Assembly: GCF_032854445.1 (NCBI RefSeq)
Contig: NC_088307.1
Location: 23,261,953-23,325,952 of the forward strand
DNA from: Liolophura sinensis
Taxonomy: Eukaryota; Mollusca; Polyplacophora; Chitonida; Chitonidae
Direction: 5' to 3'
DNA length: 64,000 nucleotides
In this document: one piece after another, positions 41,195 through 51,741 of the stretch
Position numbering within the stretch: the stretch's first letter is position 1
Layout: every line of letters begins with the position of its first letter
Notes under the pieces: model-generated
What the model was told of the DNA's origin: nothing
The model's database searches: none
What the model saw: the letters and a program-made list of their open reading frames with translations, nothing else
Position numbers and translations under genes: made by a program

Positions 41195-41290
41195 AATAAT
41201 ATGGGTGAGGAGTTGTCTTCAGCATGGCCTTCCAGTGAGGCAGCACTATATGTGAGCAATGAGTCAGGCCTACTGCAAGGAGAGCATTTT
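41195..41290. mobile_element. SINE C-related fragment
   Basis: ccttccagtgaggcagcactatatgtg resembles the right part of the 40333 element (ttgagtgaggcagcactatatt). Only about 40 bp align by eye. Confidence 0.35.
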
Positions 41291-41713
41291 GAGGCATAAT
41301 TAGATATCCTCCCCCCATAAACATGACCACCATCAAAATAACTGAAGTTATGATGATAAAGAATACGCTGTTAAATATTAATCAAATAGCTGATGTCCAA
41401 TATCAAGAAGAATGTTCCTTGGATATAGCATATGGTTATTTGTCTTCAGTTTTGTGCTGTTTGTTATTTAGACGCTTTAAGCATTTTAGTGTTGCAATTT
41501 GATCAGATATGGTGTCTAACAGCAAAAAAAAAAAAAAAAAATCGGTAAATACTGGTTTGCTTCGGGCCTCGATCTCACGACCAGATGTTCAAGCAAACCT
41601 GCTCAGCTGTGATCCTTTGGGCGGACGAAGGGGGATAACTCAATGATATATTGACATTCGTGCTACAAGAACAACAACAACAGGTGCGACACACAGAGGG
41701 AAAAGAAGTTTGA

Positions 41714-41748
41714 ATGATGGCCGATCTACCGATCACTCTGGAATTCAG
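41714..41748 (+). CDS. URM1: URM1 exon 1
   Basis: ATG-ATG-GCC-GAT start, then PITLEF and donor AG|gtatca (phase 2). It encodes the first beta strand of the ubiquitin-like fold. Confidence 0.9.
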
Positions 41749-44700
41749 GTATCATTTGAATGAGTTTCATTGCAGCTTTTATATCTGAAATGTAGTAGTA
41801 TATACTTGTAAATTTACTTTAAACAAGATAGTAGCATACAGGTAATTTCGATAACTGGACCCTCTGTAAGCCTGATATTGAGAATGACAGTACTGGTACA
41901 ATATTTTATGTTGTTTTAATGACTTCTGAATATGTTTGCTGCTCGACAGCCATGAATATGGCGTATCCAAATATTCCTCCATCAGCAGTCAGTGTACTCT
42001 GACTAAACGCCAACGGCATTGGGTAGCGTTTTTTTTTAAATAAAAAGTCTCTCTTTTTAGCCAATGCTGTACCTGCACCTATCAGTTATCAAATATACGT
42101 GTTGGACCTCTTATTGCATTTATACTCTCCCCCATTGACTTATTGATTGTATGTATGCATAGGTTTTAACCTTATACTTAGAAATGCAGTATGTGGGAAG
42201 CTCTGCCAACAACTTGTGAATGGTCGTGGAATTTCCCCGGGCTCTGCCCTGTTTCCTCCCACCATAATGCTGGTCGCTGTCATATAAGTGAAATATTCTT
42301 GAGTGCAGCGTAAAACACCAATCACATAAGTAAATAAATATACTTAGAAGTAGTCATATCAGGACAAGGAGTCATTAGGTACGTGAACTTCTGTGTCTTC
42401 TTGCGGCAGGGCGAGTCGATGCTGCCAAAGTGCTGCCACCACTGAAGTATCATGCCGGAGACACCAGACATCCACACCTCACCCAGTCACATTATACTGA
42501 CAGTGGGCCAACCAGTCATGTTTCCTTGCTCTAACCTCACAGTGCTGAGCACCAAACGAAGCAGCAACAAGTACCATTTTTAAAGTCTTTGGTATGACCC
42601 GACTAGGTTTGATCCTGGGTCTCCTGCCTGGAGACTGACACTGTAACCATTGGGCCACCAAAGCGATCTATTGATTGTAATGTAATGACTTTCATTTTCA
42701 TTTTCTTTATAGTGGTGGTGCAGAACTACTCTTTGGAAATATTAAGAAACATGATGTGAGTCTCCCAGGCGATGCAGGTGGATGTGAGTATGATTGGGAA
42801 GTTTGCCAGATGTACATGAAATTAAAGTTTTATATCACTGGACACCATATCGCCATACACCATGTATCGCTGGACACCATATGTTACTTTTGTCCTTTAA
42901 CCAGATGGGTGCTTGGGAGGCTCTGGTTATTCTAATTTTGTTTGACAAGTGTGTGTCAAACATGTAGAGCTTGTATAGCAAGAACATGCATATTTTTTTT
43001 AAAGCTCTATTTTATCTGTCAGTTAGGGCTACCTTGGCTTAGTTGGTTAGCGCGCTAGCACAGCATGCAAGCCTGTGTAGGATATCAAGGCTGTTGATCT
43101 TAAAGTTATACTTTTTGTGAAGCTCTGAAACTGACCAGTCCAGCCGATGTATTTTAATCAAATTAAAAATGTGCATAGATTACACTTAAAGTTGCTATTT
43201 CGTATGCAAAAAACCTCGAGGAATAAGGCTATTATCAGTGAGGCTTAATTGATTTAAATGTCTGTTTCAGGGACCATGAAAAAGTTATTGCCATGGATCA
43301 AAGAAAATATGTTGAAAGAGAGGCCAGAATTATTTTTGCAAGGGAATACTATGTAAGTAATGCCTACTTCATCTATAACCAGGCCTGTAAATGGCCCGCA
43401 CTGGCTTCAGCTAAACTATTGCTCTCGCTCTGGCCAGTTTGCCCTGACCAATGAGGTTGTAGGCTCGAATCCAGCCCTCATTAGTTCGCAGATTTTTGAC
43501 AAAAAAGCGATCTGCGCAAATATGGATTTTTTTGCCTAAAATCTCTGGTAATACATCCTAAGTCAGATCTGCAGTTTGCCTGGCAAAAGGCAGTTGCTAA
43601 TTTTCAGAAGACTTTTCAGTTTCCCCCAACCATAAACTTGAGCATCGTTCTTTATGCCAAACACACATCAGTTATAGAAATAAATAGTACCAACATGAGA
43701 CTTCAACATATGCTAGCTGTTAGTTTGATGTCATGAAATTGCCAGACAATGTCAAGTTTTGCCGCAAGTCATTAGGGATGTGAAGCTATAGTCTTAAAGA
43801 TTCATTACCAGGAATCCTCCATTGCTGAGCAAAGTAATGGCCTAGACTAAGGAGGTCATGGGTTCTAAATACAACTCTTGTTGATTCTGTTGTGGTGGGC
43901 AATAACCTTCTGCTGGTTCTGCCTGGTTTCCTCCACATGGAAACCTGTTTTTTGTGTATGGTATTAAAACAGCAAGAAAATCAGTATTCATTGCTGTCAT
44001 TTTTGTCTGTAGCAGATCTTTAGGCAGTCTTTGTGAGCTTGGGCAGTTTGTTTTTGAACAATGCTGAGAATTAAGAACATGTTGCTAGAATACAGTGAAT
44101 CACCATAGAATTTCCTGGAATTGTTCTGCAAGTTTAATTTTGGAGACAAAACTACATTGGTTAAGTTGGCCAATTTCTTGACTCCACAGAGTAATCCCCG
44201 CAGAACATGCTTGAATAAACACCTTGCAAAGATGCAAAATAGTTGAAGAATTGCACTAACTTCACTTGATATTTTCACCAGCTAATTAATCTTGTCTATT
44301 ATGTTTTGTTCAGCCTGAGCTGATTTAAGTGAGTGAGTGAGTGCTTGAGATTTAACATCCTGCTCAACAATTTTTTAGTCATATGACGACGAGGGAATGC
44401 TTAGGGTGTATGTAATGTACCTCCTTTTTTCAGGACGAATTTCCACCACTCTTTTATCTAGTGCTGCTTCACTGAGATGACTTACCAAAGAAAAGTAAGC
44501 CGCCCCACCCAAGCCATTATACTGATACGGGTCAACCAGTTGTTGCACTATCCCCTTAATGCTGAATGCCAATGCTCTTTTAAAGTCTTACGCGTGACTC
44601 GACCCAGGATTGACCCTGGATCTACCACTCCTGAAGCGAACGCTCTGTCAACTGTGCTATCCGGGCCAGTGAGCTGATTTAATAAAGGCCATGTATTATT

Positions 44701-45571
44701 TGTGTTTCATGTTTGAAGACGGCCAGGGATTCTGGTTTTGATAAACGATGCAGACTGGGAACTTCTGGTAAGACTTTTCCACACAATTCCATTTATCATT
44801 ATGCTTTATTTGCTTTCTTTTTTATACACAAATATTTCCAGTTTGAAAACAGTTTGCATCCTTGTGATTAAAGGATATGTGAAATGCTTGGTTTTACTTT
44901 TTTAATGGAATGAATCTGTCTCAGCTTCTCAGGTTTCTTATTGGAAGGTAAAAATGGCTCGAAACTGTTGTATTCATAAAGCCCCAGAAGTCATTAGACT
45001 GGTGACATCAACGATAATAACTATCAAAACAACTTTGTTAGGGTGAGAACCCAAATTGGGTGTGCTGGTCTCTCGTTCCCAGTATGTTATTCACTGATGT
45101 TATTTCTGAATATTTCTGACCACTGACAGAAAATACGCATAAAATTGAAGGGTTATTAAGAATTTGAAAATATGCCTAAGAAATGAATATTTTTTTGCCA
45201 AATCTTTGTTCATTTTCTTTAAAACCATACTTTTTGTTTTATAGTACCTTTTCAGGTATTTTTAAGTTTCATAGCCAGTACCTCATCATAGTCATTTGTT
45301 TAGCTTAAAGCACTGTCTGTCCGATTTTTTACATCCGTTCTGGGGGCTTTTACTTAATTAAGGGCCTTAGTTCAGGACATTGTTGACTTCTCGCAAATTC
45401 ATAGTGATCATGTTTTTGACCTTGTCTTCATTTTTTTGACCTTGTCTTCATTTTTTTGACCTTGTCTTCATTTTTTTGACCTTGTCTTCACATCTGTTTC
45501 AGGGTCAGTTGGACTACACATTAACGCCTAATGACAAAGTGATGTTCATTTCCACACTTCACGGAGGATGA
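41714..45571 (+). CDS. URM1: URM1, ubiquitin-related modifier 1 (5 exons, complete)
   Basis: Exons 41714-41748, 42713-42783, 43271-43352, 44719-44767 and 45503-45571 join to about 100 codons; human URM1 has 101 residues. Visible family features: MADLPITLEF strand, SGGAELLFGNIKKHDVSLPG, LLPWIKENMLKERPELF, then [20 protein letters not shown] and the C-terminal STLHGG with the free diglycine. URM1 is known to be activated as a thiocarboxylate by MOCS3/Uba4. It supplies sulfur for 2-thiolation of wobble uridine in certain tRNAs through CTU1/CTU2, and it can also be conjugated to proteins. Two ATGs lie in tandem and in frame (41714 and 41717); family N-termini (M-A-x) favour the second. No frame break. 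Confidence 0.97.
42180..42345 (+). mobile_element. SINE A, 3' part, in URM1 intron 1
   Basis: atgtgggaagctctgccaac, then ccccgggctctgccctgttt, then tgagtgcagcgtaaaacacc and (AAAT)n. Confidence 0.9.
42389..42662 (-). mobile_element. SINE family B, near full length, reverse orientation
   Basis: Read on the minus strand, the head is tttggtggcccaatggttac with a B-box-like gatcaaacctagtcg. Then come tcagtataatgtgactgggt, ttcagtggtggcagcacttt and gccctgccgcaagaagaca. The body matches 5095-5355, but the 3' tail box is absent. Confidence 0.75.
42713..42783 (+). CDS. URM1: URM1 exon 2
   Basis: Acceptor tttctttatag; donor GGAT|gtgagt (phase 1). It encodes SGGAELLFGNIKKHDVSLPG and on to GG, with the Trp codon completed in exon 3. 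Confidence 0.95.
43089..43228. mobile_element. MITE-like family E, left-truncated
   Basis: tatactttttgtgaagctct, then gaccagtccagccgatgt, then gtgcatagattacacttaaa and aaaacctcgaggaataa, align with the interior and right end of the family. Confidence 0.75.
43271..43352 (+). CDS. URM1: URM1 exon 3
   Basis: Acceptor ctgtttcag; donor CTAT|gtaagt (phase 2). It encodes TMKKLLPWIKENMLKERPEL and on to QGNT, the central helix and the following strand. Confidence 0.96.
44130..44252. mobile_element. MITE-like family E fragment, reverse orientation
   Basis: gagacaaaactacattggtt, then cagaacatgcttgaataaac, then accttgcaaagatgc and gttgaagaattgca are the reverse of the family's left half. Confidence 0.65.
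44322..44672 (-). mobile_element. SINE family B-related, near full length, reverse orientation
   Basis: Read on the minus strand: head ggcccggatagcacagttga with B-box-like gggtcaatcctgggtcgag, body gtatcagtataatggcttgg, and tail box gtcatatgactaaaaaattg with ggatgttaaatctcaagcac and (TCAC)n. The tail matches the fragment inside the 88-bp array at 49244-49328. Confidence 0.8.
44719..44767 (+). CDS. URM1: URM1 exon 4
   Basis: Acceptor catgtttgaag (weak pyrimidine tract); donor CTG|gtaaga (phase 0). It encodes [16 protein letters not shown], the most conserved URM1 segment. Confidence 0.96.
45411..45494 (+). repeat. URM1: 20-bp tandem repeat forming the URM1 exon 5 pyrimidine tract
   Basis: Four copies of cttgtcttcatttttttgac end directly at the acceptor (catctgtttcag at 45491-45502). 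The last copy is shortened and leads into the exon. Confidence 0.92.
45503..45571 (+). CDS. URM1: URM1 exon 5
   Basis: It encodes GQLDYTLTPNDKVMFISTLH, then GG and TGA. The terminal diglycine needed for adenylation and thiocarboxylate formation is intact. Confidence 0.97.
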   Translation, partial: GQLDYTLTPNDKVMFISTLHGG

Positions 45572-46228
45572 TAAGATCACAGAGGTTTTGATGAATGTGG
45601 CGACGAAACCTTCCTGGGCAATTAACTGCTTGAGGAACTGACCGTAAAGAAGCTCATTGAGAAACAAAACTTTGTGGGTGTAAAACAAGCTTTCAGCTAT
45701 AAATTCTTCCGTGAGGCTGGTACTTCAAGGACAGCTAGTGAAATAATAACATTTTTTTTTGTGTGGGTATCCCAGCTGAGGATTTCCAATTCTGGCCAAA
45801 TTGGCGCAGGCCAAATTTGAGACATGATTTTTATGTTTAGCTGCAAGAAATGAAATTTTTGTCATACTGTACTGCAATATGCTTTACAAAAGTCAGCCTG
45901 TTCATACGTTTGTCATTCGGTCTGCAAAAATGCAGCAGGACAAAGACAGGCTGTTTGGTCAAGGACTATTCTGCCGTGTAATTAACAAAGTAAATTTTTT
46001 AATAATGTGAATGGCTGGAAGATTTGTAATTATCTCCTGCTTGAAAATTATTTCCAGGCTTGCAGGATTGTGTCCCTTTTTGTGAAATCCACTTTTAACG
46101 AGGAACAAAGTGTAAGATAACGACAACTATGCATGGAATTCTAACACAGCCTATCATTGAAGATCATAGCTGGCCTGGTGTTTTGAGGGGCTACATTATT
46201 AACAGTGATCAACCTTTATATTGGCTGG

Positions 46229-46500
46229 GGTCGAGAGCCTCCATGACAGAGGGGTTAGCCTACTAGCCCAGGACAATGACTCCCGAGCCTCTCACCAACA
46301 TTGTCACTGTGAGTTCAAGTCCAGTTCATGCTTGTCTTACTCTCCACTCATGCGTGGTAAGGTCTTCCAGCAACCTGCTAATGGTTGTGGGTTTTCCCAG
46401 GGCTTTGCTCAGTTTCCTCCTACAGTAATGCTGGTCGCCGTGTAAACAAAATATTGTTGTGTACCGGTACAGCAGAAAAGACCAATCAAATAAGTAAATA
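46229..46500 (+). mobile_element. SINE A, full length but diverged
   Basis: Head gtcgagagcctccatgacag, B-box gtgagttcaagtccag, body agtttcctcctacagtaatg, tail partly changed (aaatattgttgtgtaccggt) and ending caatcaaataagtaaat. Confidence 0.85.
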
Positions 46501-46787
46501 TTTACCCGAGGTCAATTTTTTTCCTTGGGGTAAAATTTTATTTTCAGGCGTCTGTTATCATTGCTCTGAGATTTCTATTTTTGTATGGGAGGAGGTGTTG
46601 TAGTAAATTACTTACTGTCTGTATCACTTCAGGAGTGTTATAAATACATGTATCCACAGATTCTATAATAAATGACGGCCGTGATGGAGATGTGAAAGTC
46701 CATCACAATACATGTATATGGATTTATGAATTATCAAGTACATGATGTCTTTCACCAATTTCTACATGTGGGGAAAGTTCATCATTG

Positions 46788-46905
46788 ACTTGCCAAAGGT
46801 CAGTGGTTTGCTCCAAGCACTCCAGTTTCCTCCATTCATAAAACTGGTGTCTATTATACAGTGAAAGAATCTTGAGTAGGGCCTGAAACAACAATCATAT
46901 AAATG
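46788..46905 (+). mobile_element. Family D relic (SINE A-like 3' region)
   Basis: cttgccaaaggtcagtggtt, then gcactccagtttcctccatt, then gtgaaagaatcttgagtagg and caacaatcatataaat. Similar blocks occur near 6050, 11110, 35385 and 47195, so this is a separate, older family sharing the general layout of SINE A. Confidence 0.5.
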
Positions 46906-46954
46906 TCTGCACACATATATCTGTCAGTTACAAAAGATATAGTTGGCCATACGT

Positions 46955-47095
46955 GGGAAGGCCTGGCAGCAACCTGCGGTTGGTCATGGGTTTCCCCTGG
47001 GCTGTGCCCGATTTCCTCCCACCATAATGTTGGCTACCGTAGTATGAGTGAAATATTCTTGAGTACGGCATAAAACACCAGTCCAAAAAATTAAT
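46955..47095 (+). mobile_element. SINE A, 3' half
   Basis: atacgtgggaaggcctggca, then tgggtttcccctgggctgtg, then gagtacggcataaaacacca. Confidence 0.9.
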
Positions 47096-48253
47096 AAAAG
47101 ATATAGTTTAAAGCTTGGAATATAGCAATGGCTACAGCTGAATGCTGCCAGTTCTTTATGGTTCAGCTGTGGCATTCAACTCACAGGTTTGTCAGGTATT
47201 TGGCCATTTACCCCAGGCACTGTGGTTTCCTCTACCCATATATGGGGAGTCCCAAGTGAAAAATTCCTGAGTAAAGAATCAAATGCCAAACAAATAAAAA
47301 GAAAAAAAACGCACTCCAAGAGCCTAGATCCAAGAGTACATCTTTCTCGGCTAGATGTACAAAACCACTTTTTGTGTTAATTCTGTTAGGCACTGTTAGA
47401 AACTAAAAGCTTTTTTTAAAATTCTGGATTCAGATCGCTGCCAAAATGTAATGGATTTCATTCCAGGCTAGGAGGAATTTTTTCAGTGGTGTTGCTGACA
47501 GCTAGACAAATGAAAACCAAATGATAGAAAACCTCCTTGGCAGAGCTAATTAATTCTGCTGGTGGTGTGCTTGGTGGCACCTTGTCTTGGGATTTACATC
47601 CTGTAGCACTTGTGGACAAAGGACATTTTATCACAACGTGGCTGAAATATTGCTGTCACAACATTAAGCCTTATTTATTCATTTATTCAAACCCTCATTT
47701 TGGAAGTTTGGCACAGGCTTGACTCTTGATGCGGATGACAAGTGACCGAGGAGGTTTTTATCCCGCTTCTAGTGGTTCAACTGCGCTTTTCAGTCAGTCT
47801 AGGGTTACATTTCTGATTAGTACTGTCGAAGTGGTAGTACTGTCCGTTATGGCACAAATTATCTGTATCTCTCTTATTGTTTTGTTTTTAGTGGCAGCAC
47901 ATCATTGGTTGGTTTATTCAGTTTATTAGTAACACTGTACCACAGAATTATTCACTTTTTGGCTGGGGAAAACAGACACGCAACTCACAGACATTCCTAC
48001 ACTTTTATTCAAGGCAGTAACTGCATACAAAATGCACATGAATGTATCAAGAAAAAACAAACACAACTTGCTGTGATAAAAGTAGATTGGTTTATTGTAT
48101 AAATTCATCATTTTAACATTAACAGATCTGTGTTTGATTCTCTTCTGACTTTTTCACTGCCCCAAAAAAGGTTGAGGTAAAGTTATCATTTGATGTAGAA
48201 TTGTATACATGTCATATCACCCACCTTATATACTAACAGTAATACATATGATA

Positions 48254-48400
48254 GTTAGTTATTTATTTCATTGGTGTTTTACGCCGTACTCAAGAATATT
48301 TCACTTATACGACGGTGGCCAGCATTATGGTGAGAGGAAACCGGGCAGAGCCCAGGGGAAACCCATGACCATCCGCAGGTTGCTGGCAGACGTATGATAG
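48254..48400 (-). mobile_element. SINE A, 3' half, reverse orientation
   Basis: ttggtgttttacgccgtact, then cacttatacgacggtggcca, then gtgagaggaaaccgggcaga and catccgcaggttgctggcag. Confidence 0.92.
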
Positions 48401-48927
48401 TTAACATATAATAAATATACATACATAAATACATGTATACACAAAACCAGCTGAATCCAACCTGTAAAATCCTAAGGTGGTCGAGTTACACCAATTTGGA
48501 AACAAGATATTTAACTTTATTACTACAATCATTTATTCAATTGAATTATTATTGATATAATAATGTATAAAATAATAAATGTCCACTGCACAAAATGTTG
48601 ATTTCAACAATGTTTCACTTTGCATATTATTTTCCATTTATGGATAAAAGTATGTATTACAAATTGATACTGTCAGCCATGCAGCACTGTGCTAATAACA
48701 AAAACAACCATTTCAATGCATTTATTTACTTCGGCCAATCAAAAAAATCATGCCAACAAATGTCAGTATTGTTATATAAAATATATTCTGAAAACATACA
48801 TTTAAATGATATAAGAAATATCAAATATTTTATTGTAGGTGATGAATTACTTCCCTTCAACTTCTCCATGCACATTTCATTGCGTTCACACAGAAAAAAA
48901 AATGGACTGAACAATTAGGTTTAACAG

Positions 48928-49605
48928 CCTCTCAGGTATAGAATCTATTGTTCCGATTGTTCACATTCCTGTGTGCTCACAAAGAAAACTGAACAAACTA
49001 AATGTATACATGTAGTCTCTCAGGTATAGAATCTATTGTTCCGATTGTTCACATTCCTGTGTGCTCACAAAGAAAACTGAACAAACTAAATGTATACATG
49101 TAGTCTCTCAGGTATAGAATCTATTGTTCCGATTGTTCACATTCCTGTGTGCTCACAAAGAAAACTGAACAAACTAAATCTATACATGTAGTCTTTCAGG
49201 TATAAAATCTATTGTTCCGATTGTTCACATTCCTGTGTGCTCGCCCTACTGATTCCTTCGTCGTCATATGACTGAAAAATTGTTGAGTACGACGTTAAAC
49301 CCCAAGCACTCACTCACTCGCTCACGTTAAAACTGAACAAACTGAATGTATACATGTAGTCTCTCAGGTATAGAATCTATTGTTCCGATTGTTCACATTC
49401 CTGTGTGCTCACAAAGAAAACTGAACAAACTGAATGTATACATGTAGTCTCTCAGGTATAGAATCTATTGTTCCTGCTGTTCACATTCCCTTGCGCTCAC
49501 AAATAAAACTGAACAAACCAGATTTATACATGTAGCCTCTCAGGTATAGAATCTATTGTTCCCCTTGTTCACATTCCCTTATGCTCATAAAGAACTGAAC
49601 AACCT
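48928..49605. repeat. 88-bp tandem array, about 7 units, interrupted by a SINE tail
   Basis: The unit ctctcaggtatagaatctat, then tgttccgattgttcacattc, then ctgtgtgctcacaaagaaaa and ctgaacaaactaaatgtata, repeats at a period of 88 bp (for example 48933, 49021, 49109). The fourth unit is broken at about 49244 by a SINE B-type tail. Confidence 0.93.
49244..49328 (+). mobile_element. SINE B-type 3' end inside the 88-bp array
   Basis: cgtcatatgactgaaaaatt, then gttgagtacgacgttaaacc, then ccaagcactcactcactcgc. It replaces or interrupts the end of one array unit and is absent from the other units. Confidence 0.8.
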
Positions 49606-50141
49606 AGATCCACAGGTACTGACTTTACTGTTCATCTAATACACACTATGCCAAATGTAAAAACAAAATGTGTATGTCAAAAAAAACACAGAGAAGTAGT
49701 TAAAAAAAAGAAATGTATGTATTTCAAAAAAAGAATGTTATGAATGCAAAAATGAACATCTAACCAACAGAAAGCACTACAACACAACAAGGCCATATTG
49801 CACAAGTTTGTAAAAGGCACTACCAGAATTCATCCACTTGATCTCTCTAATAAATACACATGTTCAATATACAATTGTATGTGTGTATAAATATAATCTA
49901 CTGATAGTATCACAAGCATGTTCTTATGTGTAAATATCGTATACACATGTGTACTGTACAATGGTGATAATCACAGCTGAATGTAAAAATTATCATTTAT
50001 ATAACATTGTAATAAGTAGTATATACAAATAAATAGTTCATGCCTTTAAAATTATTGTTATTCATAAATATAACATTATTGCATATAATATTATTGAAGC
50101 CCATTATCCAAAATAGGAAATGAAGTTTTATATTAAAATAG

Positions 50142-51741
50142 TTAATACATTTTCTTAACATTGGAGAAAGGAAGAGCATGTTCATCCAACCATTTTCCAA
50201 ACTCTTCCGCACACGTCTGAATATTTTCACCAATGTTATGCAGTCATCTTCTGCAGCATGGGAAACTTTGGTGAATGACCAAAAATTCTTTTGTATATCT
50301 CCGTCAATTTGAAAGACTTACGATTGTTCGATGTAGACGTGCTTGGAACACTGGTTGTTGGCTGATTACAATCTGAATGATTGTCGCGGTGCATAGCTGT
50401 CATTTGATTGGTGTAGTTTTTCACATCTTTTGTCGTAGCAGTAACTGCCTTGACTTCTGATTGGTCCCATTTTCTTGGCGTCACCTGACCAGAATAAATA
50501 TCTGAGGCTTCATTGAAAGTGAGATTTTCGGCACTGTTGTTTTCAGATGACCTGCCCTGTGCTTGTTGGACATGACTGTGAGTTGCTGATGAGTTGGTAA
50601 GTTCCTGTCCTTCCTGATTGTGAGTTGTTGATGAATTTGTAGTTTCTGTCCATCCTCATACTGAGTTACTGATGAGTTTGTAGCTTTGTCTTCATCAGAT
50701 TTTGAGTTGCTGATGTGTTTGTAGTTTTGTGTCCATCCTGATTCTGAGTTGCTGATGAATTTGTATCTGGATTGTCCTTGGTTCTGAGCTTCTAGAGAGT
50801 CTGTGCCCTACAGACAATAACAGAGCAGTTGTTAGCACCTGATGACTGATTTCTGGGTGTTTGGTCCAGTAGCTGGTCAACTGCCGATATTAAATCCTCA
50901 TCAGGAAGCGAGTAGTTATTAGAAACTGTTGTTAAATCTGCCACTTGATTGGATGTGTTTGAGTGGTCATTTGAATTATGGCTAACATCATCTACTGATT
51001 GTTCCTCCACACTCACTTCACTGTCACTGTCGGAAAAATCATCAGGAAATGGTAATAATTCATTAGAGTTGTCTCCCTTCTCTAAATCATGCCTAAATTC
51101 CACAGGCACTGATACACTACCATTTGAATGACTTGATTCTCCTGATCCATCAGTGAAAGCGAGCCTGCGGCGCGCTAGCGGTCTGGACTGCCCCTGTGGT
51201 GAAGGGGGCGGAGATGCTGCGCAGGTGTCTAACGAAAACACACCTCTGTTCAGGCCACAAGATTCGTCTTGCAATAACCGTCTTTTTGCAAACCTCATAT
51301 TTCCTAGGTGTCGTCCATTTTCGGGGCGACTTCGCTTCTTTCTGGGAGCAGGAGGTGGGTGTGCAAAGGGTCCTGTGGCGTCATTATCAGACTTCACCGG
51401 CGTAATTTCACTGGAAAAATATGTCGGCCTTTGGTTTGACAATGTTGGTGTGGAAAGCAGTCTACACCCAGCCATGGCTCCATTTAAGTCATGTCCCTGA
51501 GTTGTCTCCCTTGTGGGGTCAATAGCTCTCAGCGCCTCCAGGGTGTCAGCACAAAGGACATCTGCAGGCAGACTTAGTGCCAAACGCTCCAGTTCCATCT
51601 TCAGCATGGGGAAATCAAATTTATCTCCATTGTGAGCCAACAAACATACTGGCTGTGGCAGTCTTGATAGGAACAAACTCAACATCTTCACAGCATTTTC
51701 ATCAAACACTGGCAAGTCTTCCAAGATATCATTGTAAAGAC
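50142..51741 (-). CDS. TREX-like exon 2 (Exo II, long insertion, Exo III), frameshifted
   Basis: Acceptor (minus strand) tgttttctcag before 51741. It opens LYNDILEDLPVFDENAVKML, then the Exo II block and DTLEALRAIDPTRE, then a Ser/Asn/Pro-rich insertion with a basic patch (APRKKRSRPENGRH; FAKRRLL) that could act as a nuclear signal. Repeated units of the type NSSATQNQDGHKTT follow, then KSFKLTEIYKRIFGHSP, the Exo III block and a TAA at 50144-50142. The frame is open as one piece only from 51741 to about 50795. Confidence 0.8.

Larger units (their letters stand above)
38871..41713. other. Intergenic region between FKBP15 and URM1
   Basis: No gene was recognised. It contains SINE C (40333-40590), SINE A fragments (40645-40775 and 40876-41060), a reversed SINE C fragment (41195-41290), a poly-A run near 41523 and otherwise AT-rich sequence. 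The URM1 promoter must lie near the right end. Confidence 0.55.
45572..50141. other. Intergenic region between convergent URM1 and the TREX-like gene
   Basis: No gene was recognised. Contents: SINE A copies (46229-46500, 46955-47095, 48254-48400), family D relics (46788-46905, 47190-47305), the 88-bp array (48928-49605) and AT-rich filler. ORF 48595-48918 is AT-rich and unlike any family I know. Confidence 0.6.

Noticed and set aside
45411-45494. Possible regulatory array before URM1 exon 5
   Set aside because: The repeat is fully explained as an expanded pyrimidine tract; no known factor site is evident. It is kept only as a splice-context finding.
48595-48918. 107-aa ORF in the URM1/TREX-like intergenic region
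   Set aside because: AT-rich, no homology that I recognise, and no promoter or splice context.
50695-50880. 61-aa minus-strand ORF with repeated HQQL units
   Set aside because: It is a shifted reading of the TREX-like gene's tandem repeat (NSSATQNQ units), not a separate gene.
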